From contig WKLE02003212.1 in assembly GCA_014885115.2 (NCBI GenBank), positions 1 to 32,965 of the forward strand: 32,965 nt of DNA. The letters run 5' to 3'. The notes under the pieces are model-generated. The model was not told where the DNA came from, did no database searches, and saw only the letters and a program-made list of their open reading frames with translations. Shown here one piece after another: positions 1 to 9,515 of this stretch. This stretch comes from Asterionellopsis glacialis (Eukaryota > Bacillariophyta > Plagiogrammaphyceae > Rhaphoneidales > Asterionellopsidaceae). Both the position numbers and the translations under genes were made by a program. Each line of letters begins with the position of its first letter. Within the stretch, counting starts at the first letter, position 1.

Positions 1-646
1 AGCAAACCGACTGGCACCATTGGAAAGCCCTCGTAGGGGTGGATAAGAGCAGTTGCAATGATGTCCCGATATCGGGGTTGTTCCCGGGATTTTCAGTCGA
101 CGTACGCAAATCCATGTAATTCAACGAATATTTGGACCCATGTGTTCGTCAAGACACCTATGGGAAGCTTAAATGTTCATCTTTCCAATGATTATCTAAA
201 ATATTTATGAACGAGTAAAAGTATAAAAATGTGAATCGAAAGGTAAAAATCGGGGTTGTACCCGGGGTAATGAGCTCCGCCGCAGGTAAACGATACTACC
301 GGTACTAACTGTAGACTGTATCTCGTTAACAGTACCGTACCAGGTAAACTCTAGAGAGGGCCTCCAACTATATATTACTCCTATTAAATTTTATTAATAT
401 ACAGTAGAGTACATAAAATTTTTATTTCTAAAAAAAGATTGTAGCTGCAATTATTTATTGCATCTGCAAAATTTCGAAGTTTCCTGGGATTCCCTGCGAA
501 GTTTGTTTCGCGATTCACTAAAGGTATCTTTCAATTTATTTTCTATAGGGCCGTCCCTGGCTGCTCACGATCAGTTTTTAATCCTCCCTCCACTACACTC
601 AACATAAATACTTATCTCAGTATCTACCATTGATCTAGGACCTACC
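1..646. other. AT-rich spacer with a GC-rich direct repeat
   Basis: No gene is supported here. An 18-base GC-rich element (ATCGGGGTTGT, then T or A, then CCCGGG) occurs at 71-88 and again at 249-266 in the same orientation with one mismatch. A TACCGTACCAGGTA stretch near 333-346 belongs to the GTAC-centred motif family seen in other spacers of the window. The segment 360-470 is very AT-rich. The last 100 bases should hold the promoter and 5' leader of the gene that starts at 647. Confidence 0.5.
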
Positions 647-1481
647 ATGAAGCTCGGCATAATCCTATTCCTTTCCACCATCTCCAGCACCGCCGCCGCC
701 AGGGACAGGAGATTAAAAGGCAAATCAGGGAAAAAACAAACCGACCCCTTCGTTGGCGTTGGCGACGATGCTAGAGCGGACTATGAAGCCGTAGCCAACG
801 CATTCGTCGGTATCAATCCTATTAATGGTGTGGGATCAGGATTCGTTGTCCGTGACATCACCACGGAAGGCACATTCGGAACCAACCCTGCCTCCAATAC
901 AGGCCGTAATGATATGTGTACCTGCGACTGCGAACCAGGCAACGATGGTGTGGGATGTGTTGGCTGGGGTGGTATTGCCTTTCGTTATTCCAGTTTGCTA
1001 TGGTTGGATCCTTTAGGATCTGACACGTGGCAAGGCCAAATGCAGGTACAGTATTGCACAACAATTTAACTATCCGCATCTCTCATATTTTCAATATACA
1101 AAACTAACACTCTGCTCTTTATATGGATACTTGCAGGCCTTTCAGGAAATTTCTGGCCCCAGTGAGTTAAACTTTATCGGTAATGATATTCGTAGATTCC
1201 CTGTAGGAGAGGTGATTTACAACGTCGCATGTACGGACTCTCTTTGTGATGGGATTATCTCGGGGGCTTTCCGCCAGTCGAACGGGGTTGTTAACTGCAC
1301 TGCTGGGTTGGCTGAGGAGGTTACTGATGTTACGACATGTGCCCATCGTTGTAGAAACTCGGAGAAGTACAAGAAATGGATTGATTTCTGTGCTGGGGAT
1401 GGAACCCAACCCATGTGCAACTTTACTGTTGGTGGGGTGGCGGAGGAGAGGCCATGCGGCTTCTCTGGATATGATATCTAG
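647..1481 (+). CDS. secreted cysteine-rich protein, unknown function, two exons
   Basis: I do not recognise a family. Exons are 647-1045 and 1137-1481, separated by a 91-bp intron with borders CAG|GTACAG and TTGCAG|GCC. The join is phase 0 and gives 247 residues. The protein begins with a clear signal peptide (MKLGIILFLSTISSTAAA, then ARDRR). A basic stretch follows (about residues 20-31). A Cys-rich motif CTCDCEPGNDGVGC lies near residue 90-105. Exon 2 contributes about eight more cysteines, including CTDSLC, CAHRC and CGF near the C-terminus, and possible N-glycosylation sites (NCT, NFT). The even cysteines and signal peptide suggest an extracellular or cell-wall protein held by disulphides; that is inference. 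The reading frame is uninterrupted in both exons, which argues against a chance ORF. The next gene (2332-3705) is convergent. Confidence 0.7.
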
Positions 1482-2331
1482 ACTGTTGTCCCTGTGGAGA
1501 GAAATTAGTCTACCTGGTTGATAGGAAGTAGAAATGTAACTGCGATAGTTACAAGAGGTGGAGAGTGGAGAAAAAGTAGTCTAACCTATCTAGGCGATAT
1601 TACACTGCCTCATCCATAAGCATCTACTCATATGAACATAGAATGTGCTCTTTAATGCGACCGCGACAACCGTAGCACGGGCGGCGGAACCCTTATGATA
1701 TAATATCTAAGTAATTCTCTCTACTAATCACTCATACTTCTTACAACGCAGCAATTGTTTGGCTTCCCTTTGATTCCTGACAAAGTAGAATTGATATTTG
1801 CTTGTACCCTGAACCATTGAATGGTACCATACACCCTCTAGAAAACACATGATTTGTTTGATTTTGGCAGATCTGCGAATCAAGTATGTCATACCTGTGG
1901 AGGAGATACGGTCCTCTAATATTTCAAGTGTCAAGCAGGAAGGAAGAGGACCTCTAAAAATGCTCTTAGTTTACCACTACGAATTCTTGGTATCATATCA
2001 GAGTTCTGATACCTTGGAGGATTTAAAAATAGTGAAAAATAAACGAATGGTGTCGTAATATTAATATTACATCCATTATTTCCTACGATAAGAATTTTTT
2101 AATCGAATAGCTCATGTTGTTGGAAAGGGAAAATTAAATTTTCGTTTTAATTGTCTTGCGTAGAACGACCAAACGTGCGAGTCCATTATATAGAGGAATT
2201 GTAAGTTTGTAGTCTAAATTGTCGAGACAACAAATGATGGAATATACGTAACGTAGACTACACATGGTAGGCCTTCCAAATACCAAATACCTTTTCAGCC
2301 ATTGGTTACTACAAGTCACACGAATATGACA
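1482..2331. other. spacer between convergent genes
   Basis: No coding sequence is supported; the open frames here are short and not conserved-looking. It should hold the 3' ends of both flanking genes. An imperfectly spaced inverted repeat GTCCTCT (1911-1917) / AGAGGAC (1945-1951) resembles the AGGACCTC elements seen near 18283 and 32126-32146. Confidence 0.5.
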
Positions 2332-3705
2332 TTATTTACTCGTTGTCGTGAAACAAAGAAGACCATAGATAGCTATAGATGACAAAGTAGCGAATGGTAC
2401 AGCAACCATTGCTGGATATACCTCCCATAGACCACGTCCAGGTAACAACAAACCTCCACCATCTACACCAATAATTTTCAAGGCTAGCAGAAGCAAATGC
2501 ACTGTAGAACCAATTGCTAATCCTTGTTTCAATTTTGACATCAAAGTCATAAGGGTGGAAGCTGCTGCTGCAGAAGAAGAATTAGAAGTTACTTTATCAT
2601 CAATTTCCCTTTGCTTGTTGATGATATCGGAAAAATCCTTTAGACAATACGCAGCAATAGCACCTAAAAATGTAAATGCACTTGCTGGACGAGAAAGGCG
2701 TTTACCCAAAATAGTTGGAATAGTTACCAGTGGGTAGGGTGAAATGATTGGAAGAATAGTAAACCACAAAAGTCCAACACTACAAGTTGCATATAATGCA
2801 GCATCATTGTCGTCGTCATTATCATCCGGATTGTCCGTTTTGATTGAAGGGGATAGTCTCCATAACGACCCGACTGTCCCTCTAATTATACGGGATACGT
2901 AATAATGTAGAGATGATTGTGCAGCGGAGGACTGTACACCGATGCTTCGTTTCCAACCAACTAATGCTACTAATGCTGTTGTGATATGGATGATCGTTGA
3001 AACAATCTTCAATGGGATTGTATACAAATCATACCCAAAGGCAAATGCAGGTGCAAAGGCAACTGATGCAGCTAACCATAATGATCCGATAGCTGCACCA
3101 AGATGAAGTCGACGAGCTGTGGTCGTAACAGCTGATTGTAATTGCAGTTGTTGTTGCGAAATATCTGGATTGCAACTGTCTGATAATAATGTGGCAGGAG
3201 CAGCTGTTGCTGTTTTTGATGATGATATCGAAGCTAGCAAGGATGTACTTACAGCCCATCCGATAGGTAACGGAAATGCATAAGCTTGTGTCATGGTGAG
3301 TAAGTTATGTCTTAAGGTACAATCCGCAAATTTAGGATCTGGATGATACGAAAGAGCTACCCAAGATATGGCAACCCAAGATATGGCACTTAGAATACCA
3401 CAACATTTGTAAGCATTTGTCATAACTTTATTCCAAGTAAACATTCTTGTGCGTGTAGGTGAATCGAATGATTGTTGTTCTTGAGATGTTGTTCTAACAT
3501 CATGACCATGATCATCATTGCTCCTTAAATTAGTAGCAGCCAAAAAAGTCGTCCTTTTTCCATTTTGTTGCTGATTCCATGGAAAATATGAGATTTTAGA
3601 TGATGCGTTGTTATTAACATGCAATGAACGACGATGGCGATTCGGTACAAGAGCAAAAGCCGAAAGGTGCACGGGCAGTAAAACAAGTAGCACTCCAATT
3701 ATCAT
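2332..3705 (-). CDS. multi-pass membrane protein, predicted plastid, unknown function
   Basis: Single-exon gene of about 457 residues from the preferred ATG at 3705. An in-frame ATG at 3837 would add 44 basic, Ser/Lys/Cys-rich residues that would bury the signal peptide, so I prefer the inner start. The N-terminus MIIGVLLVLLPVHLSAFALVP is a hydrophobic signal peptide with Phe directly after the predicted cleavage site (LSA|FALVP), matching the ASAFAP-type signal for complex plastids, followed by a Ser/Arg/Asn-rich transit-like region. At least five hydrophobic segments follow: around CCGILSAISWVAISWVALSY, IGWAVSTSLLASISS, IGSLWLAASVAFAPAFAFGY, VGLLWFTILPIISPYPLVTI, and two near the C-terminus (LAIGSTVHLLLLALKIIGV and MVAVPFATLSSIAIYGLL). 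An acidic Asp/Asn run lies mid-protein. No known enzyme motif is visible. It is divergent from the flavoprotein gene at 4112. Confidence 0.72.
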   Translation of the reverse strand: MIIGVLLVLLPVHLSAFALVPNRHRRSLHVNNNASSKISYFPWNQQQNGKRTTFLAATNLRSNDDHGHDVRTTSQEQQSFDSPTRTRMFTWNKVMTNAYKCCGILSAISWVAISWVALSYHPDPKFADCTLRHNLLTMTQAYAFPLPIGWAVSTSLLASISSSKTATAAPATLLSDSCNPDISQQQLQLQSAVTTTARRLHLGAAIGSLWLAASVAFAPAFAFGYDLYTIPLKIVSTIIHITTALVALVGWKRSIGVQSSAAQSSLHYYVSRIIRGTVGSLWRLSPSIKTDNPDDNDDDNDAALYATCSVGLLWFTILPIISPYPLVTIPTILGKRLSRPASAFTFLGAIAAYCLKDFSDIINKQREIDDKVTSNSSSAAAASTLMTLMSKLKQGLAIGSTVHLLLLALKIIGVDGGGLLLPGRGLWEVYPAMVAVPFATLSSIAIYGLLCFTTTSK

Positions 3706-4111
3706 GAAATCATGAGTAATCTTATACTTCTTCTTTGTTGTTGTAGACTTCCGCCGTATCTTTTTCGAAGGTTTACAAAATCTTTTTGATCTTTGACATT
3801 CATGACTAATATGATCACATGGACAAGAAATAATCATCGTAATGTCGTGTTGGGGGGGTGTGCTTGGTGAAGAGGCACATCACATCACACAAAACGAAAC
3901 GACAAATAGAAGATCTAGAAGAACTATTTCATTCGCTATTTTTTGACCAGATCAAATCTCGGGTAAGGTAGCTTTTTTTTGAAGCTCAGAGCCCGCGCGG
4001 CCGCATGCGTGCCCACAGAGACAATTTTTTGGATATGTCTGACGTGTAAAATTTCCATATCTCTCTAGATGAACGTCGACATCATAATCTGCCGAAACAA
4101 CGCATCTCACA
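3706..4111. promoter_or_regulatory. shared promoter region of divergent genes
   Basis: About 400 bases separate the start codons of the membrane-protein gene (-) and the flavoprotein gene (+), so both promoters must lie here. A TGACGT core at 4040-4045 resembles the CRE-like elements described for diatom CO2/cAMP-responsive promoters. A C/G-rich patch with a NotI-like GCGGCCGC lies at about 3997-4004. Function is inferred from position only. Confidence 0.4.
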
Positions 4112-6185
4112 ATGAGATCGCCCATCGCATGGATATCCGCCATAACATTGGCAGGTTGCTATTGGGGTGACCTGCCGGGAACATTGGCGTTTTCTGGAGG
4201 GGCTTCTAGTCAAAGACAAATTGGTTCTACAATCGCTGCTGGAAGTCCACTTTTCTCAATCTCGGGTGGCGGATCAAAACAAGATGACGCAGTCGAAAAG
4301 AAAAAGGTGATCATTGTTGGAGGAGGACCAGTTGGTTTAACCGCAGCACTAACGCTATCCAATCCTCCACATAGTTATGATGTTGTATTGCTAGAACAAA
4401 CAGCAAAAGACAGTGCAGTATCACAATATGACGCCACAAAGGCTTATCTCTATCTTGTCAACCCACGAGGACAGACACCTTATCAGGAGAAATTCCCCAC
4501 GATTTTAGAAAAGTTGAAGGAACGCGGTCAGTTGAATGACATGAATAACTTTGTATTGGTCCCTGCCGATCCAAGTGAACCTTTACCTAAAAATGCTGGA
4601 GTTAATGCTCGAAGTGCTGAGATGAAAAGTTTCTCGAAAGGAAAGGAAAAGGCTAGCGGCACAGGCTTTATCGAAAATGCTAGCTATTGGATTCCTCGAC
4701 ACTTGATGGTGCAACTTCTAGAAGAATGTATTGCTGAGCAAGAAACGGAACGAAAAGGAAACCGGAATGATTCTTTGGGTTCAGTTGAAATTTTTCCTGG
4801 CAAGGCATTCAAATCAATGAAACCCAAAGATGGCCATTTAGAAGTTACAGTTCAAGACTCGAAGTCGGTTGACGTCCGATATGAACAGACATTTACAGCT
4901 AATTTGGTTGTGGGAGCTGATGGACTCAATTCAGCTGTAAGTTCTTTTCAAGGAAGAGTGGGTATTGTATGGATGTTCAATAACTGATGTGCCTTACCTG
5001 GTGTTTACTCTCACGAACATGATATCTTTGTTGTGCAATTTCAAAACCATTCAATCGTCCAAACAGGTTCGAAATTTCCTTGCCAAAGATGATCAAATAC
5101 CTTCAACAGAGGTTCCCATGGCAACTTCACCACAGATGGCATCATGGCTTACGATGAATCCGAAAAAATTCAAACCGAAAAAGTACGTTTCTCCAGCAAC
5201 TGGATTACGTATGAGGATTTTGCAATTCCCACCAAAATTTCCGATTCCAGACTCCGACGGAACCCTCGTCGAAAGTGAAGGGAAATTTGCCTACGCAATA
5301 AGATCAATTAACAAAGGTCCAAAAAATTATTGCTCTCTTGGACTACTTTCTGTCAAGGATGACAGCATGGTAAGAGCAGCGAATATTATTTGCCGTCCTA
5401 ATCATGAAACATTAAAACTTAAGGATGGTAAGTCCAATAAGGAGTGGTTTAAAAAGGCATTTCCACGCATGGACTTTGATAGTATTGTAAGTGACGAAGA
5501 ATGGGAACGTTTCGCTAAAACCAAAGGAGTAACATTTCCTACCTGTCAGTATAGTCCGGGACTACAAATGACTTCACCAGATGGTGAAGCAGGAGTCGTT
5601 TTGATTGGAGACGCTTCTCATGCTTTCCCACCAGACATTGGGCAGGGTATCAATGCAGGACTGGCCGATGTTGTGGCGCTCGACCGTGCGTTACTTGGTA
5701 AAGATATGGTAACTGGAGAAGAAGGACCAATTCCTGCGAACTTGGGTGAGGCATTGAAAAAGTTCGAAAGTGTCAGGAGACCTGAGGTATGTGACTGAAA
5801 TTTGAGCCTATTGCGCAATTGCTGCAGGTACGGAAAGATGGACCTCACCATTTCATTATCGTTTTTCCTTATGAAGTTGAAAGCTCTAATCAACTTGGCT
5901 CGTTGTGGGGCACCCTATCAGTACAAGCAACCTCTCATAATGGATAGGATTGGGCGTTCTTTATGGATGTGTAACTTGGCCTTTCGTGCATTACTGAATA
6001 AGTTGAGTTTCGGTATTTTGGCTCCGCCTGCTATTATGATGCTGCAAAATCCCAACCTTACATACAGACAAGTGATGCGAAGAGCAGATTCGACAACGAT
6101 TGGACTTAATGCTGCTGTTCTAGCTTTGCTATGGTACTTTTTCGGTGGCATTGCAAAGAATGCATTGAAAGGAGTATTCCCGTAG
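4112..6185 (+). CDS. FAD-dependent monooxygenase, kynurenine 3-monooxygenase-like
   Basis: Class A flavoprotein hydroxylase of the PHBH/KMO fold. Exons are 4112-4936, 5067-5786 and 5877-6185; introns of 130 and 90 bp have GT-AG borders and all joins are phase 0, giving about 617 residues. The Rossmann FAD motif VIIVGGGPVGLTAAL starts near residue 66; a second FAD/NADPH contact, LVVGADGLNSA, ends exon 1 near residue 275; the ribityl-binding motif VLIGDASHAFPPDIGQG includes Asp near residue 457. The third exon carries INLARCGAPYQYKQPL and TYRQVMRRADSTT, typical of KMO-like C-termini, then a hydrophobic segment (AAVLALLWYFFGG). The N-terminus has a hydrophobic stretch and TLAFSGG, which could be a bipartite plastid presequence, whereas KMO is normally a mitochondrial outer membrane enzyme. 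Substrate is not proven; other aromatic hydroxylases share the fold. An alternative acceptor at 5827 would cause a frameshift and early stop. Confidence 0.85.
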
Positions 6186-6440
6186 AGACTAAGGGTTAGC
6201 ACTGATGGCGTATTCTTCTTTTCCCTTCTCTTTCGACTGAACAAATTTTTGATGAATCAGATGAAAAGAAATTGGCAATCATTAAGAAATAAGATGTATC
6301 GAAGGATGCATATGCGTTCGAATTTCAAGACAGGTCGACCTGGATTTTAGTAGATAAACAAACGCATTACTTCAAAATAGAGGTAGCATTTTACTATGGT
6401 ATTCCGATTAACGCACAGGCAATGTTGAACCCTTAGAGAC

Positions 6441-8226
6441 CTACTCAGAACATCCTTCTGGTGGACACTGCGGCAGGCATCGTGTGGTTTCTGCAACCAT
6501 CTCTTTTTCCCAATTATCATTTCTTATCCCACAATTGCCGGGTCTGACATAGCGACAAACTTGAATGAAGCATTTCCCGTTCCGAAAATCTTTGGTAGCA
6601 AGACCACATCCAACGTACTTTGTGGACCTCCATGCCATCTGAGTAAAATGCAATTTATCCCACAAACTTGTTAAATCGCGTTCTTTGTCAAACCAAAGGT
6701 TTGAAACTTGGTCTGGGCTCATTGGATTCTTTCTTTGGTTCCAGTTGTAGACCAGATTTTCACCACCGAATGTGTTGTTGTTAACATTGTGTCTTATTGT
6801 GCAGCCGTCTAATTTGATGAGTATCTCTGCATATTCTTGTGAGCTTTTTGCCAGTCCGTCACTCCACTTGAGGTCATGCGACCCCAATCCGTAACCCTCA
6901 AATAAATCCGTTCTGCGTGAGTTGTGCGCCTCCAACCATTGATCTCGGTAATCAGGTTCAAGATATGAGTTATGCCACTTATTCTCCAACGATGTTGGGT
7001 AAGAGGTGCCTTCCGACGGAGTCAGAGAAGGAGCCAGGGAAGCATCATTTTGGTTTGTTGCCCTCAAGATTCCACTTGGAGACAATGATGGCGATTCACT
7101 GTCATATTCTGGTGGATCATTTTGATTTGGTGCCCTCAAAATTCCACTTGGAGACAATGATGGAGATTCACTGTCATATTCTGGTGGATTATTTTGATTT
7201 GGTGCCCTCAAGATTCCACTGGGAGACAATGATGGCGATTCACTGTCATATTCTGGTGGATTATTTTGATTTGATGCCCTCAAGATTCCACTTGGAGACA
7301 ATGTGGGCGATTCACTGTCATATTCTGGTGGATTATTTTGATTTGTTGCCCTCAAGATTCCACTTGGAGACAATGATGGCGATTCACCATCATTTTCTTG
7401 TGGAATATTCCAAAACATATTATGCGAGAATCTTTTCTTGTGTTGGTGTCTTCTTGTCGCGATGCTAATGGTCGTGTCATGATCAGAGCAAGCTAGCGCA
7501 AAAGATCCCTTGAATGTAATACTACCGGTATTTATCTTTTCATAGCATACACCGTCGTCTAAACAATACTCCTCTGTCTCATCTTGAGAACTCCACACAT
7601 AGGTATCAGCAATTCCAAAGACATAAAAGAAAGATTCTCGAAGCACAGACAATTCAATCGATTCTCCGCTGGACATAAAGTGGTAAGAATGGATGCTTTC
7701 TTCCCCATCGGAATGAATCGTAAGTAAGTCCACCGCTTCATAGCAATCATTCAGGATTGTTACTTGAGTCAAGTTGGACCCTTGAAAGTCATATGATTCA
7801 GTATCAATCTGTGTTTTCTTTGGGTCTACGCCAGAAAAATTAATATTTGCCCTCTGTATATCCTGGTTGTGAAGAAATGCCTCCAGAACCAATATCGATG
7901 GATCGTGTTGTTCTGTAGATGTTCTGATATTTCTTTTTTCTTGCTGTATCGTCAACAATTAATTTTGGGAGAAAAGTCACGATCGATTATTTTAGATCAC
8001 CCTTTGATCAAGTGAAAAAAATAAATGAGAAAATTTGACACATGCAACTTACAACTCGATTCTCTTTTACTTTATTCGTAAGTTTATTCTTCCGAAGGAA
8101 TTCTCCGTTTTCTCCATTGCCAGCACCTTGATAAACGTGACGATCATGATTTTGGTCATGGATTGATGAAGCAGAAATAAATATTCTTGCAAACAAAAGT
8201 ACGTACTTTATGCCCCTTTTGCTCAT
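6441..8226 (-). CDS. secreted CAP-domain (SCP/PR-1) protein with tandem repeats
   Basis: Exon 1 is 8053-8226 and exon 2 is 6441-7943, joined in phase 0 across a 109-bp intron (GTT|GTAAGT ... ATACAG|CAA); total about 558 residues. Exon 1 supplies a signal peptide (KYVLLFARIFISASS). The middle has five copies of a 24-residue unit containing PPEYDSESPSLSPSGILR, Ser/Pro-rich like many diatom cell-surface linkers. The C-terminal CAP domain starts at WLEAHNSRR. It has the CAP signature HFTQMAWRSTKYVGCG and the second signature CFIQVCRYVRPGN. The expected pocket residues are present: the His of CTIRHN, the Glu of FGGENL and the His of LHFTQ. Cys pairs near the end (CLPQCPPEGC) suggest disulphides. 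CAP proteins are extracellular lipid- or sterol-binding or defence-related in other eukaryotes; the role here is unknown. The short exon 1 is easily missed in annotation. Confidence 0.85.
7027..7415 (-). repeat. 72-bp in-frame tandem repeat, about five copies
   Basis: The element TCCACTTGGAGACAATG recurs with a 72-base period at 7071, 7143, 7215, 7287 and 7359; the copies differ at only a few bases. It lies inside the CAP-protein exon and encodes the 24-residue Ser/Pro unit, so copy number can change without breaking the frame. High identity between copies points to recent expansion or gene conversion. Confidence 0.92.
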
Positions 8227-8787
8227 GGTCGTTCGCTTAATTTGTGACCTTTAAATCCCCCGACTTGCCAACAACAATTTGAGATGAAAAGGTGTTTAGT
8301 GGATGGATGACTCGGAGTTGGAGAGTCGAAAGCCGAAAAAAGTTGCGACACAACACTAGAATTCGGGTCAGACCCAACGCTCTCAGTATTGAAAACGAAG
8401 AGTGATACACATGGATACGTACATAACACATGGTTTTGTCTCCAGTACAATATAACATATTTACTAGGTAGGTCATTATTGAAGAAATAGTCCAGTAAAA
8501 TGCAAGTATCATATTCAATCTACCTACAGTATACATGCTACCGTAATTTTTAAAAAATTGGTATGTTTGGGTGTACAGGTACCGGTACCGGTAGTATATA
8601 GATCCAACCATGTACATTGAAGGCTATCGCAAAAAATAATGATATTATAACACTATTCATCACATTTGTTATTCTCATAGGTGCCAGGTAGTCCTACATG
8701 TCAATTACTTACAGTACACCGTATCGTGGGAAGTAAATCGTTAAATATATGATAATCTCCTGGGATATGACGACTCAAAAATAATAG
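8227..8787. other. spacer with GTAC palindrome
   Basis: No gene is supported. A perfect 14-base palindrome TACCGGTACCGGTA lies at 8580-8593. CAGGTAGTCCTAC at 8685-8697 recurs in opposite orientation at 28048-28060. The promoter of the CAP-protein gene should be near 8227-8400. Confidence 0.5.
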
Positions 8788-9349
8788 TACATAATAATAA
8801 TATATAATCAACCAATTTGCAAGCTTCATCCTGACTTTTGCAAACAAAGACTCAAAAAGAGTAACAACAATGCACATGGTTCTGACTCATTCATGAAATT
8901 TTTGCCTAAGCTTGAGAAAGCTACAGTTGAATTGTCAAACGCTTTTCAGTAGACTTTACACGGGTCGATTTCTATGTTCGATCTAATGGGGACTATGTCA
9001 TAATCAACGAAACTCAATATCGTTCTGGCGCAATTGTCGTACCATGCCTCCTTCGTGACCTTGGGGATTTGTATACCAATAAGATGATCGAGGAAGTACA
9101 AACAAAGAAAGTCCTCCCTCTTTGCTAGCACAAATTGGTTTGACGGATTAGCTTCGCTTCTCTAACCAGATTTATGATGAATGCGGCGAGTTACCATCCT
9201 TGGAGGAGGCCAAAAAGATAGGGATGATTTTAATGGTCCATAATGCTAGCAGGACAACGTTTCTTGAACGGCACAAGCAGAATGAAAAGACTTTTGGCAT
9301 CGAATACACCCCGGGCAGTTGGAGTACCACAACAAAGTGGAAGCTGTAG
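8788..9349 (+). pseudogene. fragment resembling an ATP-grasp protein, probably decayed
   Basis: A chain of open segments can be joined by plausible introns: an open stretch 8788-8860, intron 8861-8949 (GTAACA...TTTTCAG), exon 8950-9095, intron 9096-9169 (GTACAA...AACCAG), exon 9170-9349 ending in TAG. The middle exon reads DFTRVDFYVRSNGDYVIINE followed by TQYRSGA, which resembles the C-terminal core of ATP-grasp and TupA-like proteins (RVDFY, an NG turn, a strand ending in the metal-binding NE). No start codon is seen upstream in frame. A one-base shift near 9312 would continue the frame as QLEYHNKVEAVAQKISLLFQ, suggesting a frameshift and so decay. It could instead be a real gene with missing 5' exons. 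Family assignment rests on one motif and is uncertain. It is convergent with the phosphatase gene whose stop is at 9516. Confidence 0.35.
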
Positions 9350-9515
9350 CGCAAAAAATATCGTTATTGTTTCAAGGTACTCCAACAACTAATTTACATG
9401 GTCTTCAGTACGTTGTAACTATCGTCTTATCTCCTTTATTGATGCAGGAATTAAGTAGAATTTCCAACCAGTCTGTACGTGATTTCTGTCTTGCATTCAT
9501 TTCTTCGCTTTCCTT

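Noticed and set aside
1..110. Possible minus-strand coding piece running off the left edge (IIATALIHPYEGFPMVPVGL)
   Set aside because: Only about 30 open codons, no start or splice acceptor close by, and two other frames also read open; not enough support.
5821..5827. Splice acceptor GCTGCAG for the second KMO-like intron (41-bp intron)
   Set aside because: It leads to a stop within about 40 codons and loses the conserved LARCGAPYQYKQ exon; acceptor ending at 5876 restores it.
8237..8617. Minus-strand open frame of 126 codons
   Set aside because: Composition is Tyr/Ile-rich AT noise, spans the GTAC palindrome and lies in the promoter of the CAP-protein gene.
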